Source: Nemorincola caseinilytica | Lineage (GTDB): Bacteria; Bacteroidota; Bacteroidia; Chitinophagales; Chitinophagaceae | Assembly: GCF_039540515.1 (NCBI RefSeq) | Contig: NZ_BAABFA010000008.1 | Location: 1-64,000 of the forward strand | Length of the DNA stretch: 64,000 nucleotides | Direction of reading: 5' to 3' | Part shown: piece by piece, positions 1-7,625 of the stretch | Numbering within the stretch: position 1 is the stretch's first letter | Layout of the letters: each line of letters begins with the position of its first letter | Notes under the pieces: model-generated | Seen by the model: the letters and a program-made list of their open reading frames with translations, nothing else | Told to the model about the DNA's origin: nothing | The model's database searches: none | Program-made: the position numbers and the translations under genes

Positions 1-196
1 AAGGGCCGATGAGGCGGTTACGTTCGAGGTGACGGACATGCTGGGCCAGGTGGTATACCGTGGCAGCACAGTTGCCAAAGGCGGTACACTGGAAGCACGC
101 ATAGAGCTGACCAACACCCTTGCCAACGGCATGTACATGCTGAACATGAGCATAGGTGCAGAGCGCAAAGCGTTCCACTTCGTAGTGAAGCAATAA
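1..196 (+). CDS. C-terminal end of a T9SS-secreted protein (partial)
   Basis: The window opens inside a gene read from base 2; its last 64 codons end with FVVKQ and TAA at 194-196. The piece has the pattern of a type A T9SS sorting domain: a beta-strand run with DMLGQVVYR, then a LANGMYML segment, then a short basic end. Such domains route a protein with a Sec signal across the outer membrane and are removed on secretion or surface attachment. The passenger domain lies outside the window, so its function cannot be stated. A strong terminator follows at 219. Confidence 0.85.
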   Translation, partial: RADEAVTFEVTDMLGQVVYRGSTVAKGGTLEARIELTNTLANGMYMLNMSIGAERKAFHFVVKQ

Positions 197-218
197 TATC
201 ACTGATAGCAATAAAAGC

Positions 219-250
219 GACAGGCTGCCATTAGGCAGCCTGTCTTGCTT
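219..250 (+). terminator. Intrinsic terminator after the T9SS gene
   Basis: Perfect 11-bp inverted repeat (219-229 with 234-244) with a 4-base loop, followed by TTGCTTT. It sits 22 bases after the stop codon of the partial T9SS gene. Confidence 0.85.
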
Positions 251-425
251 TAAGGGGGTGAGGCAATGCAGGGCAAGTATGGAAAAAAATGAACACCTGC
301 GGCAGAACTGGCCTTTTTACCACCATAACGCATGTGTTAAATATGAACAATGACACCGACATATGCTGTGGAAAAGTATTTCACATCTTTGCAACACATT
401 TTTTCTGATCTTCGCAAGAACAGGG

Positions 426-433
426 TATTTTTG
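426..433 (+). promoter_or_regulatory. Bacteroidota -7 promoter element for gmhA
   Basis: TATTTTTG matches the Bacteroidota -7 consensus TAnnTTTG, 11 bases before the gmhA start codon. No clear TTTG -33 box was found at the usual distance. Confidence 0.5.
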
Positions 434-444
434 AGCATATAGAG

Positions 445-1023
445 ATGAAAAACAGGATAAAAGAAATAATAAAAGCATCCATCGATACGAAGCAGAAGCT
501 GATGGACGATGCGGTGCTGATGGATACCATAGAGCAGGTGACACAGGCAATGGTGACCGCTTTCTCTAATGGTAATAAAGTGCTTTTCTGTGGCAATGGC
601 GGCAGCGCTGCCGATGCACAGCACCTGGCGGCCGAGTTCAGCGGAAGGTTCTATACAGATAGGGATCCGCTGCCGTCAGAGGCGCTGCACTGCAACTCTT
701 CTTATATGACGGCCGTGGCCAACGACTATGGTTATGACGTGGTATACAGCAGGATAATAAAGGGTACAGGCCGCCCTGGAGATGTGCTGGTAGGCCTTAG
801 CACTTCGGGAAATTCTGTTAATATTATCAAAGCAGTGGAAGAGGCGCGAAAAATTGGTATGATCATTGTAGTATTTACCGGTGAGGGCGGGGGAAAGCTC
901 AGGTCGATGTGCGATCACCTAATAAATGTTCCAAGCAACGACACGCCCAGGATACAGGAATCCCATATAATGGTGGGGCACATCATCTGCGAGCTTGTGG
1001 AATCGGAATTATTTAAAAAATGA
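445..1023 (+). CDS. gmhA: Phosphoheptose isomerase (sedoheptulose 7-phosphate isomerase)
   Basis: 192 aa, the length of E. coli GmhA. It converts sedoheptulose 7-phosphate to D-glycero-D-manno-heptose 7-phosphate, the first step of nucleotide-heptose synthesis, in the cytoplasm. The SIS fold is recognised by CGNGGSAADAQH (49-60) and LSTSGNS (118-124). Residues expected for metal and catalysis are present: H60, E64, Q171 and H179, a constant offset of one from the E. coli numbering. The stop codon overlaps the start of the next gene (ATGA), so the two are translationally coupled. The kinase for the next step, hddA, lies 6.6 kb away on the other strand. Confidence 0.93.
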   Translation: MKNRIKEIIKASIDTKQKLMDDAVLMDTIEQVTQAMVTAFSNGNKVLFCGNGGSAADAQHLAAEFSGRFYTDRDPLPSEALHCNSSYMTAVANDYGYDVVYSRIIKGTGRPGDVLVGLSTSGNSVNIIKAVEEARKIGMIIVVFTGEGGGKLRSMCDHLINVPSNDTPRIQESHIMVGHIICELVESELFKK

Positions 1024-1607
1024 CCAAAATGAACCTCTTAGAGCAAAAGCCCGATATAGACAGGAGCTGGACATTATTTCTAGACAGGGACGGCGTAATA
1101 AACATTGAATCGGTAGGATCATATATAACATCGTGGAAGGAATTCCAGTTCCATGATGGTGCGAAGGATGCCATAAAAGCGCTGTCAAAGATGTTCGGCA
1201 GAATAGTGGTGGTCTCCAACCAGCGGGGTGTAGGCCGTGGCATAATGACCATGGATGCACTATGGGAGATAAGCGCCAACCTGCGCGATGCAGTGGCAGA
1301 ACATGGTGGCCGTATAGATAAAGTATACAACTGCACGGCCGTGAACGATGACGACCACAACCGCAAACCTAACGTAGGTATGGGTATGCAGGCGCAGGAA
1401 GATATTCCAGAGATAGAATTCAGGAAGAGTGTGATGGTGGGCAATAGCATGAGCGATATGGAATTCGGCAAAAGGCTGAACATGCATACCGTATTCCTCA
1501 CCACCAAGCACGACCCTGTAGAACTGCCAAACGACCTTGTGGACGAGCAGTACGGCTCGCTACAGGCATGGTCAAACACGCTGGAACCGGCCGAAATGAT
1601 AAGCTGA
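1020..1607 (+). CDS. gmhB: HAD-family heptose bisphosphate phosphatase, GmhB-like
   Basis: 195 aa HAD phosphatase overlapping gmhA by 4 bp. Motif I is LDRDGV (D22, D24), motif II SNQ (66-68), motif III RKP (K116) and motif IV the GNSMSDME segment (D146). By operon context it should remove the 7-phosphate from heptose 1,7-bisphosphate. Classical GmhB carries a zinc loop of three Cys and one His just before RKP; here the corresponding NCTAVNDDDHNRKP keeps only one Cys (C105), so the zinc site is probably absent. A later ATG at 1029 is possible, but the ATGA overlap favours 1020. A related histidinol-phosphatase-like activity cannot be excluded from sequence alone. Confidence 0.8.
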   Translation: MTKMNLLEQKPDIDRSWTLFLDRDGVINIESVGSYITSWKEFQFHDGAKDAIKALSKMFGRIVVVSNQRGVGRGIMTMDALWEISANLRDAVAEHGGRIDKVYNCTAVNDDDHNRKPNVGMGMQAQEDIPEIEFRKSVMVGNSMSDMEFGKRLNMHTVFLTTKHDPVELPNDLVDEQYGSLQAWSNTLEPAEMIS

Positions 1608-1641
1608 TACCTCCATACAGGAGCAACATAGGATCAATAAC

Positions 1642-1676
1642 AAATGGCTGTCTCAGGAACCTTGAGACAGCCATTT
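1642..1676. terminator. Bidirectional terminator between convergent genes
   Basis: Perfect 14-bp inverted repeat (1642-1655 with 1663-1676) and a 7-base loop, with T-rich sequence on the right and A-rich on the left. It serves gmhB on the plus strand and the outer-membrane protein gene on the minus strand. Confidence 0.85.
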
Positions 1677-1688
1677 TACATTACTGCA

Positions 1689-2306
1689 TTATTTGTGTGC
1701 AGCAAAGGTATAGTGGGCTCCTATGGCATACTGTGCGCCCGGGCATACATGCATGCCACCGAACACTCCGAAATTATCTGTTATTCTTACTTTGGCATGT
1801 ACCAGGCGTATCCCCAGATCTAAAAGGTTATATGGGCGGAATGTCTTGTAGATAGAGACGCCCATGCTATCAATAAAATGCATTGAAGATCGGGTGTGGT
1901 GTATTGCGATCCCAACGCCCGATCCTATACATATCTTACTCCTATTCAGGTAGTAGAAGTCGGCAGTTGCTGTAAATGCATGATCGCGCGACCAAGTGTC
2001 TTGCAAGTAGATAGTGCCGTTACGGGGGTCTTGCCATTGCTGCATGCCGGTACCCGAATTGTAGTAGGAATATAGTAAGCCTGCGCTGAACCAACGGGCC
2101 ACCTGGTATTCGCCACCGGCAATGAGGCAACCGCGCGTAACACCACGGGTTGCCGTTGGTTCTTTCCAAAGCGCGCCCGGCAGACCATAGGCCCCGATGG
2201 CAGTGATAGAACCTTTAGAGAAGGCAGGTTCAGGCTTTTCGTTCTTGTCTTTTTTGAAGGAACAAAGACCGGATATGAGCAACAGGCCCATGAGTATTTT
2301 TTTCAT
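1689..2306 (-). CDS. Putative outer-membrane beta-barrel protein
   Basis: About 205 aa starting at MKKILMGLLL, which gives a normal Sec signal peptide; an in-frame upstream extension is unlikely. The cysteine in SGLCS is not a good lipobox because Leu precedes it. The mature part has alternating hydrophobic/polar strands with many Tyr, Trp and Gly, and ends in AIGAHYTFAAHK, as in small porin-like barrels of Bacteroidota. No named family was recognised. It is convergent with gmhB across a shared terminator. Confidence 0.55.
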   Translation of the reverse strand: MKKILMGLLLISGLCSFKKDKNEKPEPAFSKGSITAIGAYGLPGALWKEPTATRGVTRGCLIAGGEYQVARWFSAGLLYSYYNSGTGMQQWQDPRNGTIYLQDTWSRDHAFTATADFYYLNRSKICIGSGVGIAIHHTRSSMHFIDSMGVSIYKTFRPYNLLDLGIRLVHAKVRITDNFGVFGGMHVCPGAQYAIGAHYTFAAHK

Positions 2307-2374
2307 AAGGTGTGCAACATACAAAAGATGGTGGTATCTCTCAAATGAAAAAGAGGCTTCAAAGCCTCTTTTAT

Positions 2375-3616
2375 TTATTCGTCTATGTTGTACTCTTTTA
2401 TCTTGCGGTAGAGTGTTCGCTCGGATATGCCCAGCTCTGCGGCCGCATCGCGGCGGCGGCTCTTGTGTTTGCGCAGCGCCTTGGTAATATATTCCTTCTC
2501 CCTGTCGGCCAGCAGCAGGGTCTCTTCTACTTCCTCGTGCCGGGTGTTGGGCTCTATGAGGATGGGTGTGGTGGTGGCGTTGTAATTGATGGGTGCATTG
2601 GTATGCTCCGGCTCGTTGTATACAGGTACCAGGTTGCCCGTGCCTGATGGCTCTACGGGTGTATAGCCCTGGTGCTGTGCCACATCGAATATCATCTGCT
2701 TCAGATCGTTCATATCCTTCTTCAGGTCGAAGATGATCTTGTACAGTATATCGCGTTCGGTACGGAAGTCGGAATTGCCACCCATAGCGGGTGTGCCGGA
2801 TGCCGATACCACTGCCAGGCTGCGCGAGCGGTCGGCATGCTGGGGCAGGAAACGCTGCAGCGCATCGGCAGTGATGTACTTGTCGGTAGATAGCACAGAT
2901 ATCTGCTCGGCAATGTTCTTCAGCTCGCGCACGTTCCCGGGCCAGGGGTAATTGACCAGCACCTGCTGCGCTATTGCATCCAGCTGCACCGACTGTGTTT
3001 TATAGCGTTCTGCGAAATCGCCGGCGAACTTGCGGAACAGTAGGGGGATATCCTCTTTCCTGTCGCGCAGAGCAGGTACACGGATGGGCACTGTGCTGAG
3101 GCGATAGTAGAGGTCCTCGCGGAAGCGTCCCTGCGAGGTAGAGTCCAGCAGGTCGCGGTTGGTAGCGGCTATCACACGCACATCGGTCTTCTGCACCTTC
3201 GATGAACCCACGCGTATGAATTCGCCGGTCTCCAGTACACGCAGCAGGCGTGCCTGTGTGCCCAGCGGCATCTCACCTATCTCATCCAGGAATATGGTAC
3301 CGCCATTCACGGTTTCGAAGTAACCCTTGCGGCTATCTACCGCACCGGTGAACGAACCCTTTTCGTGCCCGAAGAGCTCACTGTCTATAGTGCCCTCGGG
3401 TATGGCGCCACAGTTCACAGCTATGAATGGATTGTGTTTGCGCGGAGAGAGCGCATGAATGATCATGGAGAAGACCTCCTTACCCACACCGCTTTCGCCC
3501 GCTATGAGTACAGAGAGGTCGGTATTGGCCACCTGTACCGCTGTATTGAGTGCATGGTTCAGCGCAGGCGAATTGCCTATGATACCGAACCTGTTCTTTA
3601 TGCTTTGAATATCCAT
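2375..3616 (-). CDS. Sigma-54-dependent transcriptional activator (AAA+ and Fis-type HTH)
   Basis: 413 aa. An AAA+ sigma-54 interaction domain fills residues 1-250: Walker A GESGVGKE (40-47), the sigma-54 contact loop GSFTGA (87-92), Walker B GGTIFLDE (105-112), and the WPGNVREL motif. A variable linker (about 260-365) leads to a C-terminal Fis-type helix-turn-helix (DAAAELGISERTLYRKIKE). It hydrolyses ATP to open promoters bound by RpoN holoenzyme. There is no N-terminal receiver, GAF or PAS domain, so control must come from a partner protein or from expression level. Its target genes are not evident from the neighbourhood. Confidence 0.92.
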   Translation of the reverse strand: MDIQSIKNRFGIIGNSPALNHALNTAVQVANTDLSVLIAGESGVGKEVFSMIIHALSPRKHNPFIAVNCGAIPEGTIDSELFGHEKGSFTGAVDSRKGYFETVNGGTIFLDEIGEMPLGTQARLLRVLETGEFIRVGSSKVQKTDVRVIAATNRDLLDSTSQGRFREDLYYRLSTVPIRVPALRDRKEDIPLLFRKFAGDFAERYKTQSVQLDAIAQQVLVNYPWPGNVRELKNIAEQISVLSTDKYITADALQRFLPQHADRSRSLAVVSASGTPAMGGNSDFRTERDILYKIIFDLKKDMNDLKQMIFDVAQHQGYTPVEPSGTGNLVPVYNEPEHTNAPINYNATTTPILIEPNTRHEEVEETLLLADREKEYITKALRKHKSRRRDAAAELGISERTLYRKIKEYNIDE

Positions 3617-3620
3617 TCCC

Positions 3621-3665
3621 TAGTAGATAGTAGTTAGTAGAAAGTATATGGTCGAAAGTAGAAAG
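3621..3665. repeat. Family C intergenic repeat (TAGTAGATAGTA type)
   Basis: Tandem TAGTAGATAGTAG-like units followed by ATGGTCGAAAGTAG. The same order of motifs (TAGATAGTA, then ATGGTCG) recurs at 37110-37150. The repeat covers the end of the nucleotidyltransferase gene and encodes its last nine residues and stop codon. Confidence 0.6.
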
Positions 3666-3996
3666 CTGCTGCCTGAACATTGTTATTGGCATATATCAAT
3701 TGCTTATCCCTATCGATACTTTTGATAAAAAATGGGTTCCGCATTTTTTCCTCGGCCACGAGATCTACCTTTCTTCCCAGCATATCCTGCAAGGTGAAAA
3801 GCAGGTCGAAATAATTGTCGGCATAGTCCATTTCGGGTATGTCTTCCTTCCTGAAGCGGTATAACAGGTCTATGTCGCTACTGTCATTGAAGTGGTCAGG
3901 TCGCGTAGTGCTGCCTATAAGATACAAAGACCTGACGTGATGCTTTTTGCAAACATCCCTGATGGCTTGTATGTTATTTTCTATAAGCGCTATCAT
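3634..3996 (-). CDS. MNT-type nucleotidyltransferase domain protein
   Basis: 120 aa. The nucleotidyltransferase signature is a GS dipeptide (LIGSTTRP) followed by SSDIDLLYRF and a third acidic site KVDLVAEE, giving the usual three carboxylates. Small MNT proteins often act as antitoxins that AMPylate a HEPN toxin, but no HEPN gene is adjacent. The last nine residues (FYFRPYTFY) are encoded by a family C intergenic repeat, so the natural C-terminus has probably been replaced. It lies between miaB and the sigma-54 activator on the same strand. Confidence 0.75.
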   Translation of the reverse strand: MIALIENNIQAIRDVCKKHHVRSLYLIGSTTRPDHFNDSSDIDLLYRFRKEDIPEMDYADNYFDLLFTLQDMLGRKVDLVAEEKMRNPFFIKSIDRDKQLIYANNNVQAAAFYFRPYTFY

Positions 3997-3999
3997 GGT

Positions 4000-5514
4000 C
4001 TACATCATTTCTCCCATCAGCGTGGCCGATGTGGCGCTGCTGATGGTAACGGTGGCATAGTCGCCTTTCTGCAGTGGCCTTTCGTTCTTGGGGAACACCA
4101 CTACCTTGTTCTGCGAGTTGCGGCCATACCAGTGCAGGTCGCTGCGCTTGCTATCGCCCTCTATCAGTACCTCGAAGGTCTTACCTATATCGGCCTTATA
4201 GCTATCGCGCGAATGGCTGTTCTGCAGGTTTATTATCTCTATCAGCCTGCGTTTCTTCACATCTTCGGGTATGTCGTCCTGGTAGCGGCGGGCGGCAAGG
4301 GTGCCGGGTCGCTCGCTGTAAGAGAACATATATGCCATATCGAACCGGGACAGCTCCATGATGGAGAGCGTATCCTGGTGCTCTTCCTCGGTCTCGGTGC
4401 AGAAACCCGATATCACATCGGTGCTCAGGCCGCAGTCGGGCATTATCTCGCGTATGCGTTTTACCTTGGCCAGGTACCACTCGCGCGTATAGGTGCGGTT
4501 CATGAGCTGCAGTATGCGGGTATTGCCGCTCTGTATCGGCAGGTGTATGTATTTGCAAATGTTGTTGTACCGCGCCATGGTGTGCAGCACATCGTCGGTA
4601 ATGTCTTTGGGGTGCGATGTGCTGAACCTGATGCGCAGCAGGGGCGATATGAGGGCCACACGCTCCAGCAGCAGGGCGAAGTCTACAGCCCCCTCCAAAC
4701 CTCCCCCCGAGGGGGAGGCTTTCCCCTCATTTTCAGATGTTTGCGAAACATCTCCCTCCCCTCGGGGGAGGGCCGGGGAGGGGCTATAGTAGTAGCTATC
4801 CACGTTCTGGCCCAGCAGTGTCACCTCGCGATAGCCTTTTTCAAAGAGGTCGCGGCACTCGGCTACTATGCTCACGGCATCGCGGCTGCGCTCGCGGCCA
4901 CGGGTGAAGGGCACTACGCAGAAGCTGCACATATTGTTGCAGCCGCGCATGATGCTTACAAAGGCGGTCACGCCATTGCTATCCAGCCTCACCGGCGATA
5001 TGTCGGCATAGGTCTCCTCGCGGCTCAGCAGTACGTTCACGCTCTTCTGGCCACCTTCGGCCTCGGTGATGAGGCCCGGCAGGCTGCGGTAGGCATCGGG
5101 GCCTACTACTATATCTACCAGCTTCTCTTCCTCCAGGAATTTTGCCTTCAGTCGCTCGGCCATGCAGCCCAGCACCCCTATCAGCATGCCGGGGTTCTGC
5201 TCTTTCACCTTGCGGAACGACAACAGGCGGTTGCGCACCGTTTGCTCGGCCTTCTCACGAATGGAGCAGGTGTTGAGCAGCACCAGGTCGGCCTCTTCGA
5301 AGTTGCGCGTAGCGCCAAAGCCCTCTTCGTGCAGTATAGATGCCACTATCTCACTATCGCTGAAATTCATCTGGCAGCCATAGCTTTCGATGTAGAATTT
5401 TTTATCAAATGAGTTCGGGTCTCCCGCGAAAGGCGCATATGCCTCTCCCTGCCTTGTCTCCTCTACGTCCTTCCTGTATAACTCGGTGTGACGTTGTTGC
5501 AGTGTTTCTGCCAT
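4000..5514 (-). CDS. miaB: tRNA-2-methylthio-N6-dimethylallyladenosine synthase with a repeat-derived insert
   Basis: 504 aa radical-SAM methylthiotransferase that adds a methylthio group to i6A37 of tRNA. The N-terminal UPF0004 domain carries C47, C83 and C117 for one 4Fe-4S cluster; the radical SAM motif CNNMCSFC supplies C192, C196 and C199 for the other; a TRAM domain is C-terminal (about 440-504). The family is normally 440-480 aa. The excess is a 33-residue segment (244-276, SPSPALPRG to GGLEGA) between LLGQNVDSYYY and VDFALLLERV, encoded by a 99-bp palindromic repeat. A promoter element lies 23 bases upstream. Confidence 0.93.
   Translation of the reverse strand: MAETLQQRHTELYRKDVEETRQGEAYAPFAGDPNSFDKKFYIESYGCQMNFSDSEIVASILHEEGFGATRNFEEADLVLLNTCSIREKAEQTVRNRLLSFRKVKEQNPGMLIGVLGCMAERLKAKFLEEEKLVDIVVGPDAYRSLPGLITEAEGGQKSVNVLLSREETYADISPVRLDSNGVTAFVSIMRGCNNMCSFCVVPFTRGRERSRDAVSIVAECRDLFEKGYREVTLLGQNVDSYYYSPSPALPRGEGDVSQTSENEGKASPSGGGLEGAVDFALLLERVALISPLLRIRFSTSHPKDITDDVLHTMARYNNICKYIHLPIQSGNTRILQLMNRTYTREWYLAKVKRIREIMPDCGLSTDVISGFCTETEEEHQDTLSIMELSRFDMAYMFSYSERPGTLAARRYQDDIPEDVKKRRLIEIINLQNSHSRDSYKADIGKTFEVLIEGDSKRSDLHWYGRNSQNKVVVFPKNERPLQKGDYATVTISSATSATLMGEMM
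4687..4785. repeat. Family A REPIN-like element inserted in frame in miaB
   Basis: 99 bp, a multiple of three. Two arms of about 34 bp are imperfect inverted copies of the family A unit, reading inward from both ends as AGCCCC, then a C-rich stretch, then CCCCGAGGGG. The centre has AGATGTTT and AAACATCT around GCG. The strand read as mRNA is open through all 33 codons. Single units of the same family occur between genes at 7519, 31717, 39757 and 40876. The doublet arrangement matches REPINs, which are mobilised in trans by Y1 transposases; no such transposase is in the window. Confidence 0.8.
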
Positions 5515-5537
5515 AATTTCCGATCTTCCTTAATGGG

Positions 5538-5545
5538 CAAAGGTA
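5538..5545 (-). promoter_or_regulatory. -7 promoter element for miaB
   Basis: TACCTTTG on the minus strand, 23 bases before the miaB start codon. Confidence 0.6.
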
Positions 5546-5649
5546 CGAGAAATGAATAAAAGGTATATTGTTAGTATAGGCCGAGATATGTAAAAGAGTT
5601 CAAAGTTTGCATGCTCTTTTGACATTCGATAATGACTTTTGTAACTTAG

Positions 5650-5694
5650 TTATTCTACAATAGATTTGAGCCCAGCAGATCTGTTGTAGAATAA
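5650..5694. promoter_or_regulatory. Inverted repeat upstream of the Fic gene
   Basis: 16-bp inverted repeat with one mismatch (5650-5665 with 5679-5694), a 13-base loop, then ATTTTTAG, ending 25 bases before the Fic start codon. It could be an operator, an attenuator hairpin, or a terminator for transcripts entering from the left. Nothing in the sequence decides between these. Confidence 0.5.
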
Positions 5695-5719
5695 TTTTTA
5701 GAAGAAAGGAATTAAACTC

Positions 5720-7075
5720 ATGATAACTTCATTAAATAAAGTAGATATACTGACTAAACAATTACGAGAATTGTTGCCTATGGACCCAGCAGATAGGCAA
5801 AGGCTGACTAAAAAATTTCGTCTTGAGTTCAATTACAATTCTAACCATATTGAGGGGAATACTTTAACATACGGAGAGACAGAATTATTGTTGATACTAG
5901 GTGATACAAAGGGCAGTCATACAATGCGTGAATATGAGGAGATGAACGCACATGATCTCGCTTTCCAGATGGTGGAAGAATGGGCTAAAGATAAAGAACG
6001 ACCATTGACAGAGCGTGATATAAAAAACCTAAACGAAATAATATTGGTCCGTCCGTTCTGGAAAGATGCAATTACTCCAGAAGGGAATTTAACCCGAAGA
6101 ATGATAAAAGTGGGAGATTATAAAGAATATCCCAACTCTGTGCGATTGCAGAATGGTGAAGTATTCGAATATGCAAGACCCTCTGATGTGCCAATATTAA
6201 TGCAGGAACTGATAGATTGGTATAGAAGTGAGGAAGGATCTTTACACCCTGTTGTTTTGGCCGCTATGTTGCATTATAAGTTCGTGAGGATACATCCTTT
6301 TGATGATGGTAATGGAAGAATATCCCGACTTTTAATGAATTATGTAATGTTCCGTAACGATCTGCCTCCGGTCATAATTAGATCTAGTGAAAAGGTGAAT
6401 TATTTACATGCACTAAATAGAGCTGATATAGGGGATCATGAAGTTTTCATCGATTATGTTGCACAACAAGTGATATGGTCATTAGAATTAGCTATTAAGG
6501 CAGCGAATGGAGAAAATATTGATGAAGTAGGAGATTTGGATAAGAAATTGGCTCAACTTAAGCGAAAGATCGCGCAGGTGTCGGATAATAGGGTTGAGCT
6601 GAAGCGTAGTATTGAAGTAATACGTTCTGTAGCAAGAGATGTAATAGCTCCCATTGCAATAGAATGGGAAAATAAGCTCAAGGAGTTTGATACTTTTTTC
6701 TTTTCTAGAAGTGTGCATATAGCTGCTACAGGCACAGGTAAACAGGGAATTTCAATGAGCGAGACGTTTGATCAGTTTTATAAAGAACAGTTGGCGGCAT
6801 CGTTAAAGAAGGGAACGCTTATAACTGAGATAAAACTCATGGTCAGCTTTATTCGGCTACGCTCAGTTCAGAATAACACCAATTATAATGGTGGTGAGAT
6901 CAAATTTCTATTTCATATGAATGCATATGAAATAGAATGTACAGGCCTGAAAAAAAGTATCAGCAAGCTTTATGATCAGACCTTGAGCAAGAATGAGATA
7001 ATGCATATCGTAGACCATGTTGGTAATTGGTTTCTTAACAATATTGAAAAAGTAATTGAAAATGGAGGAAGCTAA
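5720..7075 (+). CDS. Fic-domain adenylyltransferase (self-inhibited class)
   Basis: 451 aa. The Fic active-site motif HPFDDGNGR (192-200, then R203) is intact. The N-terminal inhibitory helix SNHIEGN (41-47) matches the (S/T)xxxE(G/N) pattern that blocks ATP binding until released. Such enzymes transfer AMP from ATP to a hydroxyl of a target protein; the target is unknown. The rest, about 290-451, is an uncharacterised helical tail. The start is supported by AGAAAGGA about 10 bases upstream. Base composition is much more AT-rich than its neighbours, and it stands alone, consistent with horizontal acquisition. Confidence 0.88.
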   Translation: MITSLNKVDILTKQLRELLPMDPADRQRLTKKFRLEFNYNSNHIEGNTLTYGETELLLILGDTKGSHTMREYEEMNAHDLAFQMVEEWAKDKERPLTERDIKNLNEIILVRPFWKDAITPEGNLTRRMIKVGDYKEYPNSVRLQNGEVFEYARPSDVPILMQELIDWYRSEEGSLHPVVLAAMLHYKFVRIHPFDDGNGRISRLLMNYVMFRNDLPPVIIRSSEKVNYLHALNRADIGDHEVFIDYVAQQVIWSLELAIKAANGENIDEVGDLDKKLAQLKRKIAQVSDNRVELKRSIEVIRSVARDVIAPIAIEWENKLKEFDTFFFSRSVHIAATGTGKQGISMSETFDQFYKEQLAASLKKGTLITEIKLMVSFIRLRSVQNNTNYNGGEIKFLFHMNAYEIECTGLKKSISKLYDQTLSKNEIMHIVDHVGNWFLNNIEKVIENGGS

Positions 7076-7167
7076 TCTCTTAACTATATGTCCTGCTTAA
7101 AATTACCAACCACATTTGACCACTTTCTTTTGAAGCTCTTTTGGTCTGTGCCTTCCAATTTTCCTAT

Positions 7168-7503
7168 TTACATTTCATAGCATACCTGCGAATAGCCCAC
7201 CTCGCCGGCCAGAGGTGGGTGCATCTTGCGCACGGCTATGCGCACTTTCTGCGCCATAGGGAAAAGCTCATATGTGGCTGCGTGAATACCCTGTACCAGG
7301 GTTTCCAGCAACCGCTGGCCGGGTATGGCAAATACATCGTGCACGGCCTTGTGCATCAGCGAGTAATCGGCAAATGGCCACGGCTGCGCATCGGGCAGCC
7401 ATATATCCACATCGGTCTCGAAGGTGTTGTCGCGGGTCCATTCCTCGGGGTAGAGGCCTATGGGCGCCTTTACTACTATCTTATGAAGCGATACAGTGAG
7501 CAT
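7168..7503 (-). CDS. folB: Dihydroneopterin aldolase
   Basis: 111 aa, near the usual 115-120. The enzyme cleaves 7,8-dihydroneopterin to 6-hydroxymethyl-7,8-dihydropterin and glycolaldehyde in folate synthesis. Matches to the family are IGLYPEEWTRDNTFETDV near the N-terminus (substrate Glu), the DYSLMHKAV segment (active-site Tyr), LLETLVQGI, and VRKMHPPL near the end with the catalytic Lys. It lies downstream of hddA on the same strand, separated by a family A repeat, so it may be read through from hddA. No other folate gene is nearby except fhs at 50 kb. Confidence 0.85.
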   Translation of the reverse strand: MLTVSLHKIVVKAPIGLYPEEWTRDNTFETDVDIWLPDAQPWPFADYSLMHKAVHDVFAIPGQRLLETLVQGIHAATYELFPMAQKVRIAVRKMHPPLAGEVGYSQVCYEM

Positions 7504-7518
7504 GGGTCGTCTTGGTTA

Positions 7519-7552
7519 AGCCCCTCCCGGCCTCCCCAAAGGGGAGGAGATG
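7519..7552. repeat. Family A palindromic repeat, single unit
   Basis: 34 bp: AGCCCCTCCCGGCC followed by TCCCCAAAGGGGAGG and AGATG. It can fold as a short GC-rich hairpin (TCCCC AAA GGGGA) and is directly alignable with one arm of the miaB insert. Confidence 0.7.
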
Positions 7553-7625
7553 GCCTGTTGGGAGGCACAGTGCTGGTGTCTGTTGTATGCAATATCTTCA
7601 TGTGGCATAGTACTCGTTATTTATT

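Noticed and set aside
3892..5412. A 506-codon open frame opposite miaB
   Set aside because: Composition artefact of GC-skewed codons in miaB; no promoter, no domain, while miaB on the other strand is unmistakable.
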